A DNA stretch of 64,000 nt from Spirochaetota bacterium (lineage in GTDB: Bacteria; Spirochaetota; Spirochaetia; Treponematales; Treponemataceae), in contig JAEWSQ010000007.1 of assembly GCA_023398165.1 (NCBI GenBank), positions 124,001 to 188,000 of the forward strand. The letters run 5' to 3'. The notes beneath the pieces were generated by a model. That model was given only the letters and a program-made list of their open reading frames with translations. It made no database searches and was not told where the DNA came from. The translations under genes were made by a program, and so were the position numbers. Positions 8,890 through 16,744 of this stretch are shown one piece after another (position 1 is the stretch's first letter; each line of letters begins with the position of its first letter).

Positions 8890-10428
8890 TTATTCCTTGG
8901 GGATGTACAGCTGAATGAGCATTATAAATTGATGAATCATTTTATATATTTCTACACCGGTATCACGTATGGGTTTATCGACAAAGCGGTCAAGTTCCTT
9001 CCAATTTATGAGCATCTGAGGCTGGGCTTTTTCACGGTCTTCCAGAAGAGCCTTGACAGTACGGGCAAATATTACAAGATTCTGGGCTCCGCTTGTTATG
9101 AGAAAGAGAGCTTTTTCATTTGTGTCTTTTAATACCGACCTGATAATGCGTCCCGCTTCTTTATCGCGGTCAGCTTTAATTAACAGGTTTTTTATCTTGA
9201 TGCCGAGGTCGGAATCTTCCGAAAGTTTATCATCGAATTCGGTTATCTGATCTGAAATTGAAAGCAGTGTCTGGTAAGATTCGGACATCTGCCCCGATAA
9301 TGCCGCGGTTACCCACTTTCCGCGCACAAGAATAAGGTCGGTGAATTCGCGTATATTTTTCTTTAAATAATCAATTAAAAAGGCTTTTAAAAAATTAATC
9401 GGCTGATGATATTTATATCCCGGAAGCATCTTCTTTTCAAATGCAAGGTTTGCGCTTTCTGTATAGTTCTTTAAACGAAGCACTACGGTCGTTCCGAATA
9501 TTTCATTTAAGAGTGACTCGGCTTTTGAGTTTGTTTTATCCTGCTCAACTTTTTTCAGAGTCAGTTCAGCCTGAGTCCTCAATTTTTCAAAGTACGGTTC
9601 AAAAACCTGTTCCTGTTTTGTCTTAAAAACGGGAACGTATAACGGATCATGGGTAATTAGCTGAATTATTTTTTCAAATACCTGACTGTTCTGCATATCC
9701 CGGAGTTTCATTACTGCTTTAGCCCATACTCCCGCTGCTACAGGTTCAACTCCTTTAAGATCCCGAAGAAGAGCCATCATGTCGCTCCAGTCATCTGACA
9801 GGGGCATTGACCATGCCACACTTATAAAATCTTTCAAGTCATCGGCAATATATTCGCCCCTAATCGCTTCAAACCGGGGTATGTAGTTAAAATCCCGTTC
9901 ATGGAGGTTGGAGTCGAATTTTTTTAAGAGGAAATAATAATCAAATGTGCAGAATGCACTGAAGAGCATTAATTTGGAATACAATCTGTCAATTTTTTGT
10001 ATTTTTTCAATATCAAACTCATTGGAAAGAGAGGATAAATCCTGTTTTATTTTTCCCTTCAAGTCATTTACCGGAATCGTTTTTGCCCGTTCCATAATGG
10101 ATTCTTCGGTCAATAATTCCACCATCTCACGCTGTTTATCATTCATCATAAAATCGATGATTGCAAATTTAAACGTATTTGGATTTTGATTGCTTTGAAA
10201 CATTACCTGTGCAGGACCTATGATCTTGTAAAGATCGTGGAAAAACTTTGCAAGTGAGGGAAGCGCTTCTTCTGAAGAATATTTATAGAATTTATACTTA
10301 CTATGGGATAGTTCTTTAGCTATTGCTTTTAATTGGCGGCGTTTTTCAACTTCCGGGTCAGCAGAACCGAAGATTGCAGAAATAATTCTTTGGAAGAAAT
10401 TTTCGCCGGTGTCGTTATCATTTGCCAT
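8890..10428 (-). CDS. Large soluble spirochaete protein of unknown function
   Basis: The 512-residue, mostly helical protein has no signal peptide and no clear transmembrane helix. I see no nucleotide-binding loop, metal-binding cluster or known catalytic motif. The overall look, starting with 'FFQRIISAIFGSADPE' and rich in Lys, Leu and Phe, resembles a conserved treponemal family (DUF5312-like, from memory and unchecked). It is transcribed alone, between the metNIQ terminator and the Rnf terminator, in the opposite direction to met. No Shine-Dalgarno site precedes the ATG. A promoter with a perfect TTGACA -35 box ends 6 bases upstream. Confidence 0.7.
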   Translation of the reverse strand: MANDNDTGENFFQRIISAIFGSADPEVEKRRQLKAIAKELSHSKYKFYKYSSEEALPSLAKFFHDLYKIIGPAQVMFQSNQNPNTFKFAIIDFMMNDKQREMVELLTEESIMERAKTIPVNDLKGKIKQDLSSLSNEFDIEKIQKIDRLYSKLMLFSAFCTFDYYFLLKKFDSNLHERDFNYIPRFEAIRGEYIADDLKDFISVAWSMPLSDDWSDMMALLRDLKGVEPVAAGVWAKAVMKLRDMQNSQVFEKIIQLITHDPLYVPVFKTKQEQVFEPYFEKLRTQAELTLKKVEQDKTNSKAESLLNEIFGTTVVLRLKNYTESANLAFEKKMLPGYKYHQPINFLKAFLIDYLKKNIREFTDLILVRGKWVTAALSGQMSESYQTLLSISDQITEFDDKLSEDSDLGIKIKNLLIKADRDKEAGRIIRSVLKDTNEKALFLITSGAQNLVIFARTVKALLEDREKAQPQMLINWKELDRFVDKPIRDTGVEIYKMIHQFIMLIQLYIPKE

Positions 10429-10434
10429 TATTCT

Positions 10435-10463
10435 ATAATGCGTTATAACCTAAAATCTGTCAA
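10435..10463 (-). promoter_or_regulatory. Promoter TTGACA-N17-CATTAT, leaderless type
   Basis: The minus-strand -35 is a perfect TTGACA (10463-10458). The -10 CATTAT (10440-10435) ends six bases before the ATG at 10428. No ribosome-binding site fits between them. A TATAGA overlapping the spacer is an alternative -10. Confidence 0.5.
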
Positions 10464-10484
10464 GTAAGAGTATTTTGTCATGAA

Positions 10485-10521
10485 GTTAAAAAAAAAGATG
10501 CAGGTAATTTCTGCATCTTTT
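10485..10521 (-). terminator. Terminator of the rnf operon
   Basis: AAAGATGCAG and CTGCATCTTT (10494-10503 and 10511-10520) form a 10-bp stem. Read on the minus strand, a run of about ten T follows. It lies 30 bases after the rnfB stop. Confidence 0.85.
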
Positions 10522-10551
10522 GTATCGTTGTTCTGTATTGTAATGAATATT

Positions 10552-11346
10552 CTAGCGTAAGTATAAAACGGTTGTAGGACAAACCGCAACACAGTCGCCG
10601 CATGAGTTGCATTTTGAATAATCTACAACAGGAATTCCGTTAACTAGATGAATTGCGTCAACTTTGCATGCTTTCTCACACTTGCCGCATTTAATGCATC
10701 CTACCTTGCAGCTCTTCAATATTTGAGGTTTATTAGGATTTCTATTGCTGCACCGTGCAAAAGCGCCTTTGTCCTCTTTTGAAAATTTGGCAAGAAGGTT
10801 TTGGGGACATTCTGCAATACACATACCGCAGCCGGTGCAATTATTCTCATCGACATGGGGAAGGCCGTCATCTCCCATATGAAGGGCGTCAAACTGGCAT
10901 ACCTTCACACAATCTCCAAGTCCCTGACAGGCCCAGGCGCACATCTTTATTCCGTTTGTGCTGATTTTTGCAGCTCTGCAGGTCTGAACACCATTATAAA
11001 ACCCCTTGGGGTTTGCGTGTTCTTTACTTCCCTGACAGGCAAGTACGGCTACCGTTTCCACGACAGACGCATTGACTCCCATTACTTTTCCGACTTTTTC
11101 CGCAGTCTCTTTTCCTCCTGCGGTGCACCCTGTTACAGGAGCTTCTCCGCCGGCTACAGCCTGTGCAAAACCGTCGCAGCCGGGGTAGCCGCAGCCGCCG
11201 CAGTTTGCTCCGGGAAGGCATTCGCGGACTTTCGCAACCGTTTCATCTGTCTTGACAAAGAATATTGTTTTAAAAAAACCGAGTAAAAATCCGAGAATCA
11301 GTGCAAGTCCTGCTGATACTGCCAATGTATATAAAATAATTGTCAT
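10552..11346 (-). CDS. rnfB: Rnf complex iron-sulfur subunit RnfB
   Basis: The 264-residue protein has an N-terminal membrane anchor, then the CxxCxxxxC-type motif of RnfB (CLPGANCGGCGYPGC, residues about 43-57), then a Cys-rich region. Ferredoxin-type 4Fe-4S motifs follow: CTGCGMCIAECP, CIKCGKCEKAC and CNSCGDCVAVCP at the extreme C-terminus. It is the entry point for electrons from reduced ferredoxin in the ion-pumping ferredoxin:NAD+ oxidoreductase. The number of clusters is larger than in the simplest RnfB proteins and resembles the long forms of anaerobes. It is the last gene of the operon, 10 bases after rnfA. Confidence 0.95.
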   Translation of the reverse strand: MTIILYTLAVSAGLALILGFLLGFFKTIFFVKTDETVAKVRECLPGANCGGCGYPGCDGFAQAVAGGEAPVTGCTAGGKETAEKVGKVMGVNASVVETVAVLACQGSKEHANPKGFYNGVQTCRAAKISTNGIKMCAWACQGLGDCVKVCQFDALHMGDDGLPHVDENNCTGCGMCIAECPQNLLAKFSKEDKGAFARCSNRNPNKPQILKSCKVGCIKCGKCEKACKVDAIHLVNGIPVVDYSKCNSCGDCVAVCPTTVLYLR

Positions 11347-11356
11347 ATGTATTCCT

Positions 11357-11935
11357 TTATTTTATGAGGCCTGAAAAGCCTGCAAATGCCATGGACAATA
11401 ATCCTGCTGCAACAAACAGAACCGGTGTTCCTCTCACAAAAGAGGGAATAGTGGCCAGCCGTATACGGTCCCTTATTCCTGCCATGAGCACCATTGAAAT
11501 GAGAAATCCTGCAGCACTCCCCAGAGAATATACTATCGATTCTGTAAATGAATACGACTTGCTTATGCAGTTTAAGGTGACTGCAAGAATTGCACAATTT
11601 GTGGTAATAAGAGCAAGGTACACACCCATCGAACTGTATAAGGCCGGGGCTGATTTTTTCAAATAAAATTCAACAAGCTGAACGAGGGATGCAATAACAA
11701 GAATGAAAGTCAGCGTCTGCAAAAACTCAAGCCTGAGGGGAAGCAGAATAAAATGATACAGAGGATAGGTTACTGCAGTGGCAAGAACCATAACAAAAGA
11801 TGTTGCAATACCCATTCCGCCCGCTTTCTGAACATCATTGGTCATTCCTATAAAGGGACAGAGGGCGAGAAACTGAATGAGAACTACGTTATCTATAAGC
11901 ATTGATGATAAAAATATTTTCAAATATTCATTCAT
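11357..11935 (-). CDS. rnfA: Rnf complex membrane subunit RnfA
   Basis: The 192-residue protein has six hydrophobic helices. It carries the conserved RnfA/NqrE patterns 'DNVVLIQFLALCPFIGMT' near the N-terminus and 'TTNCAILAVTLN' in the middle. The Cys residues in these paired helices coordinate the intramembrane 2Fe-2S cluster shared with RnfE. It forms part of the ion channel of the complex. The ATG overlaps the rnfE stop by four bases. Confidence 0.95.
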   Translation of the reverse strand: MNEYLKIFLSSMLIDNVVLIQFLALCPFIGMTNDVQKAGGMGIATSFVMVLATAVTYPLYHFILLPLRLEFLQTLTFILVIASLVQLVEFYLKKSAPALYSSMGVYLALITTNCAILAVTLNCISKSYSFTESIVYSLGSAAGFLISMVLMAGIRDRIRLATIPSFVRGTPVLFVAAGLLSMAFAGFSGLIK

Positions 11936-12582
11936 TTTTCTTCCCCTTCAGTTATGAGATTTCCGCCGGATTTTAATCCGGATGATTTTTTTCTTTTCAT
12001 TGTGAGTACAGCGCGTGTTACGGCAATGAACATAGCAAAAACAAAAAAACCTCCGGGTGCACGGGAGAAAAAGGCGATAGTGTATTCTTCGCTTAACACA
12101 GTCATACCAAGAAACGTGCCGCTTCCCAAAAGCTCTCTAACAATAGAGATGCCTGACAGTACCCAAAGATATCCCAAGCCCATGCCCAGTGCATCGCAGG
12201 CTGCTTCCAAAACTGTCCGTTTTGAAGCAAAAGACTCAACCCGTCCCATGATGATGCAGTTTACTACAATCAGAGGCAGAAAAACGCCGAGGGCTTTTGC
12301 AAGATCGCTCAGGTATGCTTTCATAAGAAGTTCTATGATGGTAACGAATGTTGCTATTATAATTATGAAAATTGGAATGCGGATGGATTCCGGTATAAGT
12401 TTTCTAAACAGACTTATAATTATCTCGCTCATCACGAGAACAAAGGTTAGTGCAAGTCCCATTCCCAATCCGTTTTCAAATTTTGTGGTTACAGCGAGAG
12501 AAGAGCAAAGTCCGATCATCAAAACGAGAAGCGGATTTTCCTTCATGAGTCCGTTAGTAATAAGAGCCAGGTATTTTTTCAT
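11932..12582 (-). CDS. rnfE: Rnf complex membrane subunit RnfE
   Basis: The 216-residue membrane protein is homologous to RnfA in an inverted topology. The pattern 'NPLLVLMIGLCSSLAVTTKFENGLGMG' near the N-terminus and 'FLPLIVVNCIIMGRVESFASK' in the middle contain the Cys residues for the shared intramembrane iron-sulfur centre. It overlaps rnfG by one base and rnfA by four. It acts in the inner membrane, coupling ferredoxin oxidation to Na+ or H+ transport; the coupling ion cannot be read here. Confidence 0.95.
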   Translation of the reverse strand: MKKYLALITNGLMKENPLLVLMIGLCSSLAVTTKFENGLGMGLALTFVLVMSEIIISLFRKLIPESIRIPIFIIIIATFVTIIELLMKAYLSDLAKALGVFLPLIVVNCIIMGRVESFASKRTVLEAACDALGMGLGYLWVLSGISIVRELLGSGTFLGMTVLSEEYTIAFFSRAPGGFFVFAMFIAVTRAVLTMKRKKSSGLKSGGNLITEGEEK

Positions 12583-13139
12583 TAGTTTGCTCCCCCGTTT
12601 TTTATTGCTTCAAGTCCGCTCTCGGCGGCGCTCTTAACAATAGAAGTAACACCTTTTGTTGTAATTGTTGCCCCGCTTATTACATCAATATCCGCACCGA
12701 GTGCAAATTCGTCGCTTGAAGATTTTCCTGAGAACTGGTCTTTAAATGCAGGCTCAGCAGCCTTTTGCCCGAAACCGGGAGTGTCTGTCAGCGATAAAAA
12801 TTGTATTGAAGTAATTGTGTTGTCTGTTTTGATCCCGACAAGAATGGTAGCTTTATCGTAGGTGCTTCCTGTTGCTTTTACAACCGAACCTATAATCCTG
12901 CCGTCTTTCAAAGCCGTGTATACTGCATCAATATGAACTCCGGAAGATGCAGTGAAATTACTCTGTACCTCCTCAAAGCTGCCGGCTTCAGTAAAAACTT
13001 CGCGCAGTCCTCTGGTAAGTTCATCCTGGGCTTTCCTCTGTATAGCCCCGGCGGTAAAGTTGTTTACCAGGGCGAGAGCTATGCAGGCAATAGAAGTATA
13101 TAAGGCTAAAATTAAACCGAGTTTTAACATTTGTTTCAT
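12582..13139 (-). CDS. rnfG: Rnf complex FMN subunit RnfG
   Basis: The 185-residue protein has one N-terminal membrane helix and an FMN-binding domain. The motif DVISGATITTKGV near residue 155 contains the Thr to which FMN is attached covalently through a phosphoester in NqrC/RnfG proteins. The domain faces the periplasm. It overlaps rnfD by four bases and rnfE by one, consistent with tight translational coupling. Confidence 0.95.
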   Translation of the reverse strand: MKQMLKLGLILALYTSIACIALALVNNFTAGAIQRKAQDELTRGLREVFTEAGSFEEVQSNFTASSGVHIDAVYTALKDGRIIGSVVKATGSTYDKATILVGIKTDNTITSIQFLSLTDTPGFGQKAAEPAFKDQFSGKSSSDEFALGADIDVISGATITTKGVTSIVKSAAESGLEAIKNGGAN

Positions 13140-14152
13140 TTTGCCGCTCCCATATTTTTTTTCGGAGCAGGAACGAATCCGTATTTTTTTTGAATAATTT
13201 TGTTAAGGAACGGTACGACTGCATTCATGATGAGAATACTGAACATAACGCCTTCCGGGTAGCCGCCGAACTGCCGGATTAGAAACGTGATTAATCCGCA
13301 TCCCGCACCGAAAAGAAGACGTCCTGTTTTTGTTACCGGAGAGGTAGCAAAGTCTGTGGTCATAAAAACAGCTCCGAATATAAGTCCTCCTGAAAGAAGG
13401 GACATTACTACATCGCCCCCTCCAAGAAAGGTTGCAAGCGCAACCACAGCTATCATTGCAAAAGGTGCTCTCCAGTCAATGAGTTTTGTGAGTGCAAGAA
13501 AACCAAAGGCAAGCAGAATGAGCAGAATATTCGATTCTCCTATACAGCCTGCTCTGTTTCCAAGGAAAAAATCCAGATAGGTATCTGCATTTACTGCGAT
13601 GGAGGAACTTTTTAAAACTGATAATGCCGTTGCCCCGGTTACTGCATCGGTTATTCCGCCTGTTGCAGAACTTACTGCTTCCACAAGAGGCTGTGCATTC
13701 TTAGGAAGCGTCCATGTGCCCATAGCAGAAGGAAAACTTACAAAGAGAAAAGCACGCCCTGTAAGAGCCGGATTAAAAATATTCGAGCCTATTCCCCCGA
13801 AGAAGGCTTTTGCGACAATCATAGCAAAGGCCGATCCGAGTATTGTCATCCATACCGGAAGGGAAGGGGGAAGAACAAGAGCGAAAAGAATTCCCGATAC
13901 CACAGCCGAACCGTCAGAAATACGGATTTTTTGTTTAACTGCAATCTGAAACAGAAGTTCAAAAACAACACATGAAGATACAGCGGTAAGTATGGTAATC
14001 AGAGCGGGAAGTCCGAATAAGTACACGCCGTATACACATAAAGGCAGTAAACACACGGCTGCCGCCGTCATTACACCCCTGGTTGAATTTTTTGATGAAA
14101 AATGAGGACCCGGAGAAAGATATATTTCGTTAATATCTGAAGGGGATGCCAT
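13136..14152 (-). CDS. rnfD: Rnf complex membrane flavoprotein subunit RnfD
   Basis: The 338-residue polytopic membrane protein belongs to the NqrB/RnfD family. The covalent FMN site is visible in 'DAVTGATALSVLK' around residue 170. The block 'GGIGSNIFNPALTGRAFLF' is characteristic of the family. It carries electrons across the membrane between the cytoplasmic and periplasmic redox centres. Its ATG overlaps the rnfC stop by one base (TAATG). Confidence 0.95.
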   Translation of the reverse strand: MASPSDINEIYLSPGPHFSSKNSTRGVMTAAAVCLLPLCVYGVYLFGLPALITILTAVSSCVVFELLFQIAVKQKIRISDGSAVVSGILFALVLPPSLPVWMTILGSAFAMIVAKAFFGGIGSNIFNPALTGRAFLFVSFPSAMGTWTLPKNAQPLVEAVSSATGGITDAVTGATALSVLKSSSIAVNADTYLDFFLGNRAGCIGESNILLILLAFGFLALTKLIDWRAPFAMIAVVALATFLGGGDVVMSLLSGGLIFGAVFMTTDFATSPVTKTGRLLFGAGCGLITFLIRQFGGYPEGVMFSILIMNAVVPFLNKIIQKKYGFVPAPKKNMGAAK

Positions 14153-15528
14153 TACTTGCCTCCTTGTGAATCTTGAGCTTTTGCCCGTGCTGCTTCCGCT
14201 TTTTTCTGTTTTTTCTGCAGTTCGGTTCTATAAAGCTGTTTGCCTACTTTAAAACGCTGGACAAGCTGAATACGGGCAGGACATACATAGCTGCATGTGC
14301 CGCATTCGACACAATCCATGAGGCCGTATTTTTGAGCGTTATCAAGGTTATTCACACTGAGTTCTTTTGCTATAAGTACAGGATACAGCCGGCAGGAACA
14401 GACATCCACGCATTTGCCGCAGTTAATGCATTGATCCTCTTCCCGTACATCGGTGTCCTTGGCGGTAAGAAAAACAACACCGGAAGTATTTTTTGCTACA
14501 GGAAAGTTAGCATTTGCCATAGCCATGCCCATCATCGGGCCGCCTGCTAGAATTTTTACAACACCGTGATTGAGTTTTATAACGGATGGAATAAGGTCTC
14601 CGACAAGTGTTCCTATGGGCACGCGCAAATTTTTCGGATTTGCACATGCGCCGCCTGAGACTGTTAAACCTCTTTCAATGAGGGGTTTACCGAGTCTGAA
14701 GGCTTCAGATATTGCACATAATGTTCCGACGTTCACAATAACACAGCCGATATCGGCAGGAAGACCCCCTGAGGGAATCTCTTTTTTCAAAACTGCTTTT
14801 ACTACATTTTTCTCGCCGCCCTGCGGATATTTTGTTTTAACAAGTACGACTCTTATGTTAGTGTAACCGGATTTTGCAATAGCTGTTTCTAATACGGGTA
14901 CAAGTTCGGCTTTGTTGTCTTCAAGAACAACGAAACCGTCTTTAGCACCGGTAATCTTGACGGTAATAGCTATACCGTCAATAAAAGTGTCGGGAGTTTC
15001 GGTCATTGTTCTGTGGTCGATGGTCAGATAAGGTTCGCATTCGGCGGCATTAGCCAGGACGTGTTCGATTATTTTGCCTTTAGGAGGGTTCAGTTTTACG
15101 TGAGTGGGGAATGCCGCCCCCCCCATACCGACGATGCCTGCATCCTTGATTCTTTTAAGAGCATCGTCTTTAGAACAGGTAAACGGGTCAAGACTTTCCA
15201 TGAAGGCCGTTTCGTCAGAACCGCTGCCCTCTATAACGATGCAGGGAGCATCAATATTGCCGGTAATGGAGCGGAATTCGATTTTCTTTACGGTACCGGA
15301 AATAGAAGCATGAACGGGAGCGGACATAAACGCATCTGATTCTGCAATTTTTTGACCGCGTTTTACAGTGTCCCCGGCTTTTACAATAATGGTATTAGGG
15401 GCTCCTCCCTGTGTTGCAGGGATGCTCACTGTATTGGTAAAGGGAAGAACGGGCTCTATTGGAAGGTGTTCCGTAAGCTCCTTTCGTTCCGGCGGATGGA
15501 TTCCGCCTTTAAAAGTATGGCTTTTCAT
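14152..15528 (-). CDS. rnfC: Rnf complex NADH-binding subunit RnfC
   Basis: The 458-residue protein begins with the typical 'TFKGGIHPPERKELT' block. It contains the Gly-rich nucleotide and FMN-binding region (GMGGAAFPTHVKL and ANAAECEPYLT at about 130-165) and two C-terminal 4Fe-4S motifs, CINCGKCVDVCSC and CVECGTCSYVCP. It reduces NAD+ with electrons derived from ferredoxin. It is the first gene of rnfCDGEAB, the order found in clostridia. There is no Shine-Dalgarno sequence: the bases before the ATG read CCTC. A near-consensus promoter ends seven bases upstream. Confidence 0.95.
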   Translation of the reverse strand: MKSHTFKGGIHPPERKELTEHLPIEPVLPFTNTVSIPATQGGAPNTIIVKAGDTVKRGQKIAESDAFMSAPVHASISGTVKKIEFRSITGNIDAPCIVIEGSGSDETAFMESLDPFTCSKDDALKRIKDAGIVGMGGAAFPTHVKLNPPKGKIIEHVLANAAECEPYLTIDHRTMTETPDTFIDGIAITVKITGAKDGFVVLEDNKAELVPVLETAIAKSGYTNIRVVLVKTKYPQGGEKNVVKAVLKKEIPSGGLPADIGCVIVNVGTLCAISEAFRLGKPLIERGLTVSGGACANPKNLRVPIGTLVGDLIPSVIKLNHGVVKILAGGPMMGMAMANANFPVAKNTSGVVFLTAKDTDVREEDQCINCGKCVDVCSCRLYPVLIAKELSVNNLDNAQKYGLMDCVECGTCSYVCPARIQLVQRFKVGKQLYRTELQKKQKKAEAARAKAQDSQGGK

Positions 15529-15535
15529 GAGGCAT

Positions 15536-15564
15536 ATTCTATTTGTTACCTATTGTTAAGTCAA
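15536..15564 (-). promoter_or_regulatory. rnf operon promoter TTGACT-N17-TAGAAT, leaderless type
   Basis: On the minus strand the -35 TTGACT (15564-15559) and -10 TAGAAT (15541-15536) have ideal 17-base spacing. The -10 box ends seven bases before the rnfC ATG. Predicted +1 is 15529 or 15528, so the whole rnf mRNA would be leaderless. Confidence 0.65.
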
Positions 15565-15684
15565 TATGAATGCTTTTTCGATAAAAAATTATTTATATAA
15601 TGATATAGATTTTATAGACTGAGCGTATTATACTGTTCAGTAATGTTCCGGCAGTTTTTACTGCACTTTTCGGAGGTTAAGCGT

Positions 15685-16743
15685 ATGAAACAGAAAATAA
15701 ATCTGTTGTTAGTAGTTTTTACTGGTGTCTTATGTGCTTCGCTGAGCGCTTACAATCCTCCTCCTAACGGGGAGAATATGTACGAGCTGGTATCGCCGCA
15801 GATGATCTCGAGCGGGTCCTCGGTTACCGGCGGAGGGTTGAAAACAGTAACACCGGAGAGCATTGCATTGAATCCGGCTCTCATAGCCGGAGAGCAGCGC
15901 TGGGTTGTGGATCTTTCATACACTGGTATAATCGGGACCAATCTGCTTACAGGCTATGGTCAGGCTGCGAATGTAGGATTGATTATTCCGTCCCGTTTCG
16001 GCGTCACCGGAATAACCATGCAGGGCATTTTTACAAGCGGACTGCCTCTTATGGATTTGGGCAACAGTTTTACGGTAAGAGGAGCTTTTGCAAAGGATCT
16101 TACCGATGAACTGTATGTTGGAGCCGGTGCAGCACTTGCGTTCGGTACAGGAATGGATTGGGCTCTCTATGCTGATATTGGATTCTGGTACAATATAAAA
16201 GTGATCAAAGGATTAGGTTTCTTTAAGGATATACGCTGGGGTGCTTCGTTAACCGGTATGGGAAAGCCTCTGTCTTCAGGCGGAATAGGTATAGATGCCG
16301 CCTCTGTTTCAGGCAGTTTCCCGGGAATGTTCACCCCTCATCTTGGTATTGCAGGGAATCTTTTTTCCGTAAAGAACTTTTCAGGCGGCCTTGCGATGGA
16401 TCTTTCATTCCCGACATTTCAAAATGTTGTGTATAATGCGGGTTTAGCTTTCCTTATAGCCAACATGGTACAAATACAGACAGGCTGGGAAGTAAATCTG
16501 AGAGAGCTTTTATCAGGGTATATGGTTCAAATACCGACTGTTTCTATAAGCGTAAAATTCGGAATTAATACAAAGGACGCTTCCTTTTTAGCAAAACAGG
16601 GCTGGCAGCAGAGCGAGATTGTCACTTCGGGAGCGTATCAGAATTTGTATTCCGATATGCACGCTGCTTCTGCTGGAGCTTCAATATATTTGGGTCAGCG
16701 CGACACACAGGCGCCTGAAGTAAAACTTTGGGGGAATGAATAA
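15685..16743 (+). CDS. Exported beta-barrel-like outer membrane protein
   Basis: The 352-residue protein has a cleavable signal peptide (cleavage likely after SLSA). The mature part alternates polar and hydrophobic residues with many Gly, Ser and aromatic positions, as in outer-membrane beta-barrels. The 'SPQMISSGSSVTGGGLKTVTPESIALNPAL' stretch over residues 34-63 resembles the N-terminal hatch region of FadL/PorV-like barrels, which start with a similar 'NPA' motif. I do not recognise a precise family. The ATG at 15685 has GGAGGT seven bases upstream; an in-frame upstream start at 15643 would bury the signal peptide. It is coupled to the OmpA-domain repeat gene, one base downstream. Confidence 0.7.
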   Translation: MKQKINLLLVVFTGVLCASLSAYNPPPNGENMYELVSPQMISSGSSVTGGGLKTVTPESIALNPALIAGEQRWVVDLSYTGIIGTNLLTGYGQAANVGLIIPSRFGVTGITMQGIFTSGLPLMDLGNSFTVRGAFAKDLTDELYVGAGAALAFGTGMDWALYADIGFWYNIKVIKGLGFFKDIRWGASLTGMGKPLSSGGIGIDAASVSGSFPGMFTPHLGIAGNLFSVKNFSGGLAMDLSFPTFQNVVYNAGLAFLIANMVQIQTGWEVNLRELLSGYMVQIPTVSISVKFGINTKDASFLAKQGWQQSEIVTSGAYQNLYSDMHAASAGASIYLGQRDTQAPEVKLWGNE

Positions 16744-16744
16744 T

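Noticed and set aside
10755..11286. Plus-strand frames within rnfB
   Set aside because: They are shadows of a strongly supported Cys-rich gene on the other strand.
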